From NCBI GenBank assembly GCA_950097015.1, contig CATNEN010000038.1, forward strand, positions 8,070,001 to 8,134,000: DNA of 64,000 nucleotides. Direction: 5' to 3'. Of this stretch, positions 1-9,695 are shown piece by piece. This stretch comes from Macrostomum hystrix (lineage: Eukaryota > Platyhelminthes > Macrostomidae). The notes under the pieces are model-generated. The model was not told the DNA's origin. It ran no database searches and worked only from the letters and a program-made list of their open reading frames with translations. The translations under genes and the position numbers were made by a program. Position 1 is the stretch's first letter. Each line of letters starts with the position of its first letter.

Positions 1-133
1 GAGAGCTCAGGGAATCAGGAGACAGAGCTCAGGGAGTTCAGGAGACAGAACTCAGGGAATCAGGAGACTGAGCTCAGGGAGTTCAGGAGACAGAACTCAG
101 GGAATCAGGAGACAGAGCTCAGGGAGTTCAGGT
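1..133. repeat. Tandem array, alternating 22/23-bp units
   Basis: Tandem copies of a unit of the form agctcaggga(g/a)ttcaggag with alternating 22- and 23-bp versions, which gives a 45-bp higher-order period. The array enters from beyond the left edge and decays near 133. Confidence 0.85.
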
Positions 134-1452
134 AGAGAAGAGACGAGACTCAATGACCGATGAGACAAGACTCGGCTTTTAAGGCAAAAAAATATTTTTG
201 TCTGCAAGTTCCCACCAGCTGTCATTGAGCAAAGGGCCTGCAGGCTGTAAAATAGCATTTCAGTGTTTTCTTTTTAAATCTTTTATCCCTGTTCCCTCCA
301 CTCCGGCTGGCAGCCGCGGCCTCCCTATCAGTTGAGCTACTGGAGCTCGCGCCAAAACTGCAAGGACCCCTTTTCGCCGTTCGAGAATCTACTGTTTGCT
401 AGCGCTCCCATCTCCAATTGCCCCCCAAGTCGCAAACTCCCGAATCCCAACTCATCGCATTGAGCTCCGAGAGTTGGGTTGGAGGATTTTTGTTTGACTT
501 CAGACGAGTCTCACTTAAAACAGCCTCCGACCATTTCGGCGCTGCGTCAGGGATGGTGTGTGTGAGTGGGGAAGTTGGCATGGGATCAGAACAGCTGGGT
601 GAGGGGGGGGGCAGAAAAAGAGCTGCTTGTGAGCGAGCGCACTGGAAGCAGAATCGGGCAAAGGTTATTTGTGCCAGTGGGCTTGACAGAAGATTCGATC
701 GATCCCCAAACTATGCAATGTGGGAATAATACTGTGTCTGAGAGGAAATCGAAAGTGGAGGATAAGAAAATAGGGAAACAGCGGTGGTGCGACTCAAAGG
801 GAGCCAAATCGGAATGTTTGTCGAGGCATTTTTCTGGAAAATGTCGATATTGTACTTTTAGCGTACTTGTATTTTAACTGTTTATTGTTGCATGCATTTT
901 ATCGAATTCAGGATCATGTCGAAGGATCATGTCACAGGATGATGTCACAGGATCATGTTGCAGGATGTCGACGTTCTGAAGACATTATCTTTCTTCAGAA
1001 AGGTGCGCAGAGCAAAAGGTTAGCCGGTTTTTATAGAATTTCGTGAGCTTAATCTGGTCAGTTCATTCGCCGCAATAGTTATCGCGGAGGGACCCATGAT
1101 ACTTTTTATTGGTTAGAGCTCGAATGAGTCTATTTTGTTGCTTTTAAACTATTAACAATGGAATTATCAGGATTACTATTGTCTGCCACCCGAATTTGGG
1201 AACAATGGGTCGGATTAAATCCCGTGTTGTATTGTAGGCGCATTAAGATTGGCTTCAGCTTCGATACCCTCATCACATCCGCATGGCATCATCGCATGCT
1301 AACAGGCTGCTCTCCTCAGCCAATAAGTTGCCAGCAGTCTGTTACTAGGGAAGGGAATATATTCCCCAGCCACCAAGCTATCCAAGTCCCTCATCGCCCC
1401 ACCCGTTTTCTCGCTGCAACAAGACAAAGCAACGGGGATCCTGCCATAGACA
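134..1452. other. 5' flank of the GPCR gene, no gene recognised
   Basis: Mixed-composition sequence with no ORF that resembles a known protein. A short degenerate run built on aggatcatgtcacaggat lies at 915-970. The region should contain the promoter and 5' UTR of the GPCR that starts at 1453, but no element can be assigned with confidence. Confidence 0.4.
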
Positions 1453-4400
1453 ATGGCCCAAGCTGCGAATTCGCATCCCCTGCTAAACTCGGAGGTCACC
1501 AACCTGACCTGCCAGTCGGCCATCAGCCTCATCGCCGACCACCTGGCCAACAGGTCCGAGTGTCGCCTGGCGGAGCCTGAGCTGCGGTGGGAGATCTGGC
1601 TGACCTTCTATTCGCCTCTGGCACTGTGCTGCTCCGGCTTCCTGCTGAACTTGGCAAGCTTCGCCGTCCTGCGCAAGCCGCAGTTCGAGGGCCAGGCCTA
1701 CAAGTACATGGCCGCCATCTCGCTGGTGGACGCCATCTTCCTGCTGGTGTACCCGCTCTATGTGGCCAGCGCGCAGAGGTGAGCGCGCTGTCCTTATTTT
1801 CTCCTATCTTTAATCTTTCAAAAGGTCCTGAAGGATCGTCTGTCTATGGCCCAATCCCAGATCCCCAATCCCAGATCTCAAATCCCAGATCCCCAATCCC
1901 AGATCCCCAATCCCAGATCCCCAATCCCAGATCCCCAATCTCATATCCCCAATCCCAGATCCCCAATCCCAGATCCCCAATCCCAAATCCCCAATCCCAA
2001 ATCCCAGATCCCCAATCCCAAATCCCCAATCCCCAATCCCGGATCATAAATCCAAGATGCCTAATCCCAGACTTCAAATCCCAAATCTATAATCCCAGAT
2101 CCCAGATTCCAGATTCTAAATCCCAGAATCCAAATTCCAAATCTTAAATCCCTAATCTAGATAATATATCCTAAGTCCTAGATCCTTAATGCCAAATTTC
2201 AAATACAGGATCCCACATCCCAAATCCAGATCACATCCTAAATCCAAGATCCTTTATGTCGAATCCCAGATCCGAAATTTCAGTTCCAAACGTCTTTATC
2301 ATCCAGAGTTCTAGATCCCAAATCATAGAGCAAAACTCCCAGATCCCGAATAAAAAGTATCATCCCACTGTTTCCCTGAAACACTGGCTTACAATAACGA
2401 CACTAGCATAGAAGCTGTGAATGAGCAAACACTGAGAGTTAGAACAAGTCTAAGGTTATTGTGAATGCATGAGCATGCAAATATCAGGTGAATGCCGATA
2501 TCGCCTGTGTTTACATTTCTTCCAGCTGCTATTGATCGCACTAAAAGAAATGCTGCAAACAGATGAAACAGAAAAAAGCGCCCCAACTTATAGAATTCCC
2601 AAATAGGAAACTCGAGAGCGCGAATTGTGAAGGATTATCCTCGCAGAGGTAGTGGGTGGAGAATTCCCATTGTTGGAATATCAGGTTTCCCTGAGGGGAA
2701 GGAATATGAAGGTGCTGGCTTCTGCAACCGCTGTCTTTTGGAGAGCTGCCTTAGAGCCAGCGGGGCGGCCCATTGTGACGAGAGGCAGCTTGGCAGCTCC
2801 GGCAACTTGTCAAGGTGGGCGAATCGATACTGCGAGACCCTGCGTGGGCGGGACCAGTCAGTCACGGCTTCCTCTTGATGAGCAAGTTTGCAGACTCAGG
2901 AGGACCTTGAGCAAGCTGTTTGAGCAAGGACAGATGTGTGCAAAGCCTGCTGGAATGCCTAGCAGCAATGACTCAAGTGCCACTCAAAGCATTGCCTATT
3001 GGGGGCAACAGGCCCCTGCAGGAGCTGGAATTAAAACCTGGGATTCGAGCCGAGACGCTTAAAGCTAGTAGCCACTGTCAGTTCATCAGCGAGACAGCGT
3101 TTCCAATTTTAGAAACAAAAAAATTAGATAAGAAGAGCTCTCAAAAAACATAAGCAGAAGTGCTTATCCCATATCCTATATCCCAAATCTCAGAGCTTCA
3201 AGCCAGGCATTTATGCCTTGTTCTACAAAGCCTCACAGACTGAACATTTGTGCACACAGTCCACGGACTGAGCAATTGTACACACAGTCCACGGACTGAG
3301 CAATTGTACACACAGTCCACGGACTGAGCAATTTTACATACAGTCCATGGACTGAGCAATTGTACACACAGTCCACGGACTGAGCAATTTTACACACAGT
3401 CCATGGACTGAGCAGTTGTACACACAGTCCATGGACTGAGCAGTTGTACAAAATCCATGGACAGAACAGTTGTACACACAGTCCATGGACTGAAGAGTTG
3501 CACACAGTCCACGGACAGAACAGTTGTACACACAGTCCACGGACTGAGCAGTTGTACACAATCCATGGACAGAACAGTTGTACACACAGTCCATGGACTG
3601 AAGAGTTGCACACAGTCCACGGACAGAACAGTTGTACTCACAGTCCATGGACTGAGCAGTTGTACATACAGTCCATGGACTGAAGAGTTGTACACACAGT
3701 CCACGGACTGAGCAGTTGTACACAGCCATGGAATAGGCTGTACCACAGGCTGTACAGTTGGCCCAACAGAGCAAGATGTATTTTCTATCTATTTATAAAG
3801 CACTAAAGAGGGTCGCAGGTTCTGAGCAGTTTTGGGGCCGGCGTGAAATCTTATCTGAGTCGTCGAGCCAAATATTTGTTACTTTTTTTCCAATCGCTTA
3901 TCGAAGCCGCGATGGCAAAAACGCGATAAGCGGCCGACTGTGAGGATGGAGCTTCGGGTGGTTGAGGGCGCGAGGTTCAGGGTGCGAGACAGCCATTGCG
4001 GCTAATTTTTTTCCTTCTTCTTCTTCTTTGAGCTCGAATTGAGAGCAAATGAAGTCCTACCGCCCCCCCCTGGTTAAAGAGAGGCCAGAAGCCCTATTAT
4101 AGCACTCGCCGAGCGATCGCCGCGAAATCGGCGGTCAAAAGTGCAGAGCATCTAGAAAATTAAATTGATCCGCGAACTTATTCCATTTGATGGCTTATTC
4201 CATTCCTACTTGAACTTTCACGCGTGTCCTGCAAGTACTCGGGGGGGGGAGGATTTTTGATCGAGCTGGGCTGGCTGATTGATCGGTTGATTGAATGACT
4301 GATTGAATGATTCTGTATTGATTACAATTGTTGTTTCATGAATTAATTGATTAGTTACCTGATTAACTGATTGACGGATGGATTGAGTTATTGGTTGGTT

Positions 4401-4550
4401 GATTGGTTGATTTGTTGATTGATTGATTGATTGATCGGTTGATTGAATGACTGACTGAATGATTCTGTATTGATTACAATTGTTGTTTCATGAATTAATT
4501 GATTAGTTACCTGATTAACTGATTGACGGATGGATTGAGTTATTGGTTGG

Positions 4551-4595
<45 letters not shown>

Positions 4596-7500
4596 CTGTT
4601 GATTGATTAGTTGTTTGGCTGAGTGCTTAGTTACTTGCATGTGTTGTGACTCACGGTCCTACAGCCTTTGGGGAAGCTGCGACAGCCCCAGGTCCCAGTC
4701 GGGTGCCACCCGCTCCGTCTCCCAAGGAATGGCAGAAAAGAACTCACGGTATCTCGACTGATGCAACCGTTAGTAGCCGGTCGGTTTTATTTGCAATAAG
4801 ATAGATAGTCTCGTAACTGGTGGGCAGACGAGGTTAGCAGGGTCTAATTAACTGGGCACAACTATATAGCTATGTTGGCACCACCGAACTCTGGGCTTTA
4901 GCGACTAAACAAACAGGGGGTGGGGTACGAGAGCGCGCAAGGCGGGTGAGATGTACATTCAACAATTAGGGGTAGGCTGGGCGATCGATACATATGAACT
5001 GGGGTGGGGCACGCTAGCCGACTGGCGGGGCAGGGAATGAGAAAGAGATGAAAATGATAGGGCAGAGGTGAGGGCTGCGTCACAACACATGGTTGGTTGA
5101 TTGGTTGATCCATTTATTGATTTCATTGGATATTGATTGATTGATTTACAAATGGATTAAATGAAAAATAAGTTAGCCTGAATTTAGACGCAGTCTTACA
5201 CCATTTAAAAAAGCAGGCAAAGCGGTATTGAGTGCTTTTGTCTCGTATTTCTGAATTCAAATTCAGCAATCGGCCAAAGTCTTTCCACACTGCAGTCAGC
5301 CGAATGGCATTTCAAAATCAAATGAATGCCGCGCACAGCGAGGACCTTTCAAGAACATTTTAGAAGCTTTCACCCCATACAACTAGACAATAATGGGCTG
5401 GGCAAGTGCTTTTCAGATGACTCGATCAGTTGCAAGAAAAGCCCTTTCTGAATATAATAGACAAACCGGTTTAAACTGATGAATGCTTATTGCTGGACTT
5501 GTTGGCATTTGTTGGCATTCCAATCACTGATCCTTACTCCATTCAGTTTCACGCATCCTAAGTCTCAGATTCTAAATCCTAAATAAAATATTTGATATCC
5601 CATTAGCTGAATTCTACACCCGAATCCTAGATTCCATAACTAAAGTCCCTAATCTTAAATCCCAGATTCCATTTCCCTAATCCCATTTCCTAAATCCCAG
5701 ATCCCAGATCCGAATTCATGATAAGAAACTGTTTTATAACAGATCCAGATGGTAAGTCTAAAAAACAGATTTCCGAAATTTCAAACTACCTGTCTCAAAT
5801 CCCATGCTAAAGGCACCACTTTACTAATTTTAGTAATAAATTTGAATATTTTTAATAATATTATTATTCTTAATTGCAGGAGGGCTGCGGGCAGTGGCAC
5901 ATCATTTGGTGACACTAGACCCCTTAGCCAGCGAGGAGGCAATTCTGCCCATTCCGCTGACTCCTGAGCACACACGCACACAGATACTGTACGCAGGCAC
6001 ACATTCCAGATTAGTGTGGTCTCGCCGCGGAATCGAGCTCAGGGACCTTGGCGCGAGAGTCAAACGCGTCAGCCGCACTGCCACTCATCCCCTGTTTCAA
6101 ATGCTATAATCCCAAATTATAGCATTCGAAATTCCAGATCCTTAATTGACTATCCCGAATCCTAGGTCCCAGAATTCCGGATCCCATTTCCACCCGCAGG
6201 TGCGAGGAGCACAGCAGCCGCTTCCCCTGCTCGTGGCTGCCGTTTCTACGCTCGCGTTACCACCTCAGCACGGCCAGCGTGTACTTCTCCAGCACGCTGA
6301 ACTTCACCCTGCAGACAGTCTGTGCCTGGCTGTCCGTAGTCCTCGGCCTTGAACGCTACCTGGCCATGAGATCCTGTCACATCCGACAGGGTAGCAACCG
6401 TTGCCATGGCTCAGCCGCAGCCAAAGCCAGCGTCGTCGTGACGGTGGTCTGTCTGGCCAGCTTGGCTTTGAACCTGCCCGCCTCGTTCGCCCTGCGCACC
6501 TTCACTCTGGCCGAGCCGGGTCCCGAGGGCGCCAACGGTACCTCCGGGGTGCTGTCCCGAACCATTGGGCCCACGGAGTTCGGCAGGTCCAGCCTGTACT
6601 CCGCCTATTCTATGGTGAAACTTGTCGGTACTTCGCTGCTGCCAGCTGCACTCCTGGCTGTCACCAACTCGGTGCTGTTAGTCCAGGTGGTCGGCCTTCG
6701 ACGGAAAAATCTGCGGCGAAAGAACACCGGCTACTCGTCCAGGACTACGAAGATCATTCAGGTTGGGGACTTTTGAAGGTTGAAATCAGATTTGTACTTT
6801 TATTATTGTTAGTCAGAATAGGCCTTGTCTGGTAGCTGCATATGGTGGCATAGCTTTAATGCATTTTCTAGCCATCACCGAGAGTCTAGTCTTTCGTGCA
6901 TGTCAACTTTAATTTGGCCTGATTCTGGCATTTGAGCTGACAGTTCCGATAATTGCCTTGCAGAATCTGCATGGGGTGCAGCTGTGTGAGACCATTGTCA
7001 ATGCAAGCTTAACACTGCAAACAGCTCACTTAAGCCTAGAAATTTATCTTGGCAACAGGAAGATAGTCCTGGCAACAGATTCTGCTCACTTTTAAGCTCA
7101 AACCAAATGACTTTTCACTACTTGCGACATGACTGATCGACAGATAATGTAGAGTGACCTGTCCTGGTCCCGGATCATTGTGTAGAGTGACCTGGTCCCG
7201 GATCATTGTGTAGAGTGACCTGGTCCCGGATCATTGTGTAGAGTGACCTGGTCCCGGATCATTGTGTAGAGTGACCTGGTCCCGGATCATTGTTTAGAGT
7301 GACCTGGTCCCGGATCATTGTGTAGAGCAGGGGTCGGCAAACTCCGGCCCGCGGGCCAGATGCGGCCCTCGAAGCTCCCAAATCCGGCCCGTTGCCCCTT
7401 CTGACATCTACAGTGTCCTGTTTCATATCTCTCGGTCTAATCTCTCCCGTGTCTCATCTCTCCAGTGTCTCATCTCTCCAGTGTCTTATCTCTCCACTGT

Positions 7501-8769
7501 CTTATCTTACCCGTGTCTCATCTCTCCAGTGTCTCATCTCTCCAGTGTCTCATCTCTTCCGTGTCTCATCTCTCCCGTGTCTCATCTCTTCCGTGTCTCA
7601 TCTCTCCCGTGTCTCATCTCTCCAATGTCTCATCTCTCCACTGTCTTATCTTACCCGTGTCTCATCTCTCCAGTGTCTCATCTCTCCAGTGTCTCATCTC
7701 TCCCGTGTCTCATCTCTCCCGTGTCTCATCTCTCCCGTGTCTCATCTCTTCCGTGTCTCATCTCTCCCGTGTCTAATCTCTCCTGTGTCTAATCTCTCGC
7801 GTGTCTAATCTCTCCCCTGTCTCATCTCTCCCCTATCTCATATTTATACAGTCAATGCGGCCCGCTGTCGTCTTTTAGGTTCTCTCTTTGGCCCGCCAGC
7901 AAATAAGTTTGCCTACTCCTGGTGTAGAGTGACCTGGTCCCGGATCCCTGTGTAGAGTGACCTGATCCTGGATCATTGTGTAGAGTGACCTGGTCCTGGA
8001 TCATTGTGTAGAGTGACCTGGTCCCGGATCATTGTGTAGAGTGACCTGGTCCCGGATCATTGTGTAGAGTGACCTGGTCCCGGATCATTGTGTAGAGTGA
8101 CCTGGTCCCGGATCATTGTGTAGAGTGACCTGGTCCCGGATCATTGTGTAGAGTGACCTGGTCCCGGATCATTGTGTAGAGTGACCTGGTCCTGGATCAT
8201 TAAAAGCCTGGCCTCACGAATCAATCGGCTTCCTTCTCCACCAGGCCAGTCAGAACCGGCTGCAGGCTCAGCGCAATCTCACCATCCTGCTGATTGCCGT
8301 CATCTTCGCGTTCCTCTGCGGCCAGGTGCCGCGGTCGCTGCTGTTCAAGGAGATCTTCTCGCTGCTGTACAACGGCTGCCCCTGTGGCAGCAGCCTGCTG
8401 TGGACCTGTTGTCCAGTGTACCGTCGGTTGCACCCCATCTGCGAGCTCATCTACCTGCTCTGCCTGAATCTCAACTTCTTCATCTATGTCGGCTTAAATG
8501 AGCACTTCAGGGACCAAGTCCGCGCCGCCACCAGGCTGCTCTGCTACTGCTACTGCGGCGGTGGCGGCGGCGGTGGCGGCGGCAGCGGCACCGCCCACCA
8601 GATTGTCAACAATCGCGATGTTCAAGATGATGACGAGCTGGACATGGACCTGTTCTCCGCTGCCGGAGCCACCACCATAGGCTGCAGTCAGCAGCAGCAG
8701 CAGAAGTCAACCAGTGGCGTTAACGAGGACAATGAAGAGGCCCAGAAGCTCGTGGTTAGTGAGCTGTGA
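1453..8769 (+). CDS. Rhodopsin-family (peptide-type) G protein-coupled receptor, 3 exons
   Basis: Exons are 1453-1778, 6200-6761 and 8245-8769. The junction phases match (2 then 0) and give about 470 aa. Seven-transmembrane receptor of the plasma membrane; the ligand is unknown. TM1 is near residues 49-74 with Asn66, TM2 near 84-106 with Asp93, then Cys119 before TM3 and the DRY-equivalent E160-R161-Y162 at its end. TM6 follows in exon 3 with Pro325, and TM7 ends NFFIY (373-377) in place of NPxxY. Sequons lie at Asn17 and Asn33. A Gly-rich and Gln-rich cytoplasmic tail ends VVSEL. The NFFIY form and long N-terminus recall invertebrate neuropeptide (FMRFamide-type) receptors, which is inference. 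Donors are AG/gtgagc and CAG/gttggg; acceptors are cccgcag and ccaccag. An additional upstream exon cannot be excluded. Confidence 0.88.
1846..2340. repeat. 14-bp tandem array in GPCR intron 1, degenerate 3' end
   Basis: Copies of atccccaatcccag, near perfect from 1850 to 2040 and increasingly degenerate after that. Related degenerate copies reappear at about 5545-5720 and 6105-6190 right up to the exon 2 acceptor. This suggests that the original intron consisted largely of this repeat and was later split by other insertions. Confidence 0.85.
2690..3085 (-). mobile_element. Possible old SINE-like repeat (weak)
   Basis: GC-richer block inside intron 1. Its right end, read on the minus strand, holds a pol III B-box-like stretch (ggctcgaatcccagg, plus positions 3038-3052). 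There is no clear A box and no target-site duplication, so the assignment is tentative. Confidence 0.25.
3235..3730. repeat. 27/28-bp tandem array with a palindromic core
   Basis: About 18 copies of a unit containing cagtccatggactg followed by (a)gca(g/a)ttgtacaca. The 14-bp core is a perfect palindrome. Variants with cacggactg and shortened spacers mix irregularly. The same palindrome occurs in the SINE copies at 45.2 and 56.6 kb. Confidence 0.9.
4262..4620. repeat. TGAT microsatellite with an internal ~155-bp duplication
   Basis: Imperfect (ttga)n tract in GPCR intron 1. A longer segment including gattctgtattgattacaat occurs twice (about 4280-4410 and 4435-4560). The tract resumes at 5092-5150 on the far side of the solo LTR. 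Confidence 0.85.
4642..5087 (-). mobile_element. Solo LTR of a retrotransposon, 446 bp
   Basis: Starts tgttgtgac and ends gtcacaaca, a 9-bp perfect terminal inverted repeat with canonical TG...CA ends. It is flanked on both sides by catg (4638-4641 and 5088-5091), a 4-bp target-site duplication. Read on the minus strand it has a TATA-like ctatatag followed about 80 bp later by aataaa, the usual order in an LTR. No internal region or second LTR is nearby, so it is a solo LTR. It sits inside the TGAT tract. Superfamily is not determined. Confidence 0.8.
5855..6100 (-). mobile_element. tRNA-derived SINE with (AAT)n tail
   Basis: On the minus strand it begins with a tRNA-like head: an A-box-like agtggcagtgcggctga near 6085 and a B-box-like gagctcgattcc near 6030. 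The body contains gtgcctgcgtacagtat, and the element ends in an ATT/AAT-rich tail at the plus-strand left end. Related pieces lie at 23.2 kb, 37.3 kb and 19.9 kb, which supports a dispersed family. Confidence 0.7.
7328..7921 (+). mobile_element. Non-autonomous hAT-type DNA transposon, 594 bp
   Basis: The left end caggggtcggcaaact and right end agtttgcctactcctg form 16-bp terminal inverted repeats with two mismatches. The 8-bp gtgtagag flanks both sides (7320-7327 and 7922-7929), the target-site length typical of hAT elements. Both arms carry ggcccg-rich sequence, also typical of hAT MITEs. There is no transposase ORF; the centre is a 16-bp array. The flanking octamer is also part of the host 28-bp repeat, so the insertion fell inside one repeat unit. 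Confidence 0.88.
7430..7850. repeat. 16-bp tandem array inside the hAT element
   Basis: About 25 copies of gtgtctcatctctccc with one- or two-base variants (agt, ctt, ttac). It fills most of the interior of the element and keeps several frames open, which produces spurious Leu/Ser-rich ORFs. Confidence 0.9.
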
Positions 8770-9104
8770 ATGACAAGAATCAAGTCTTTAAATGCTGAGA
8801 TTTTAATGCTTGTTTTAACATGATATCTTATGGAATTTCACCAAAGCAGTGGGCAACCCCTGCCTGGTTAGTGTTGTTGGAAGATATGTAAATATGTTAA
8901 AGAGACAAAACTATTACTATAACAATGCCATTAAATCCTTCTTCAATTTTTAACTCTTCTATGATTTGATACAATCTTAAGAATCACAATTCTGTGTACA
9001 ATGCGTTTGTAGTGAGCGAAAACTTTCTTGTACCTCTATTTCTTCAATGTACTTATTTTCATTTAGATAATTTCATCGATTTCGATATTAGATTGAGAAT
9101 CAAT
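8770..9104 (+). other. GPCR 3' flank with putative polyadenylation signal
   Basis: AT-rich sequence after the receptor stop codon. An attaaa hexamer at 8930-8935, about 160 nt past the stop, is the best polyadenylation candidate. No gene is seen. Confidence 0.4.
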
Positions 9105-9320
9105 CGCTGACGAATCACAGAATCGCTGACCAATCAGAGAATCGCTGACCAATCAGAGAATCGCTGACCAATCAGAGAATCGCTGACCAATCAGAGAATC
9201 GCTGACCAATCAGAGAATCGCTGACAAATCAGAGAATCGCTGACCAATCAGAGAATCACTGAAAAATCAAAAGAATCCACAGACAAAAAATCGTTGACCA
9301 ATCATAGAACAGCTAATCAA
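9105..9320. repeat. 19-bp tandem array
   Basis: Copies of aatcagagaatcgctgacc, perfect in the centre and degenerate at the right end. It lies between the GPCR and the first cysteine dioxygenase gene. AT-rich sequence without genes follows to about 9570. Confidence 0.9.
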
Positions 9321-9574
9321 TCGAAGAAAGACATATTTCATTAAAAAAATATTTTTTCAACTATTTTTTTTTCTCGTTCTTTCGTGCAACTAAGTACGAA
9401 TATAATATATTTTTCTGTGATTTAAACAACATATAAAAAGGTAACAATTCAAAACAAGGGTTAAAATAATTTGTGTCGGAATATTTTTGAATTTTATAAA
9501 AAAATTGTAACATTTTTAGACAAAAAGTTGTGTACTGATTAATTCGAGTTTATGTTTATCAAAATTTTAAGATG

Positions 9575-9580
9575 TTTATT
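9575..9580 (-). terminator. Polyadenylation signal AATAAA for CDO copy 1
   Basis: Minus-strand AATAAA about 116 nt downstream of the stop in the third exon. The spacing suits a short 3' UTR and supports the proposed terminal exon. Confidence 0.45.
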
Positions 9581-9695
9581 GTAAACTTTACACTAATCAT
9601 AAATCGATATAAAAAATATATTTGCGCCATAAATTAAAAAAATAAAGTTTTTTCTGGACAAACAAAATTTTTTTTCTTTCGGTCTTTGCCTCAGT

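Larger units (their letters stand above)
7148..8203. repeat. 28-bp tandem array in GPCR intron 2, split by a hAT element
   Basis: Near-identical copies of a 28-bp unit beginning gtgtagagtgacctggtccc, from 7148 to 7327 and again from 7922 to 8203. The interruption is the transposable element at 7328-7921. The array ends about 40 bp before the exon 3 acceptor. Confidence 0.93.

Noticed and set aside
1587-2147. 186-codon ORF ending in Pro/Ser/Gln repeats
   Set aside because: A different frame of GPCR exon 1 running into the 14-bp intronic array.
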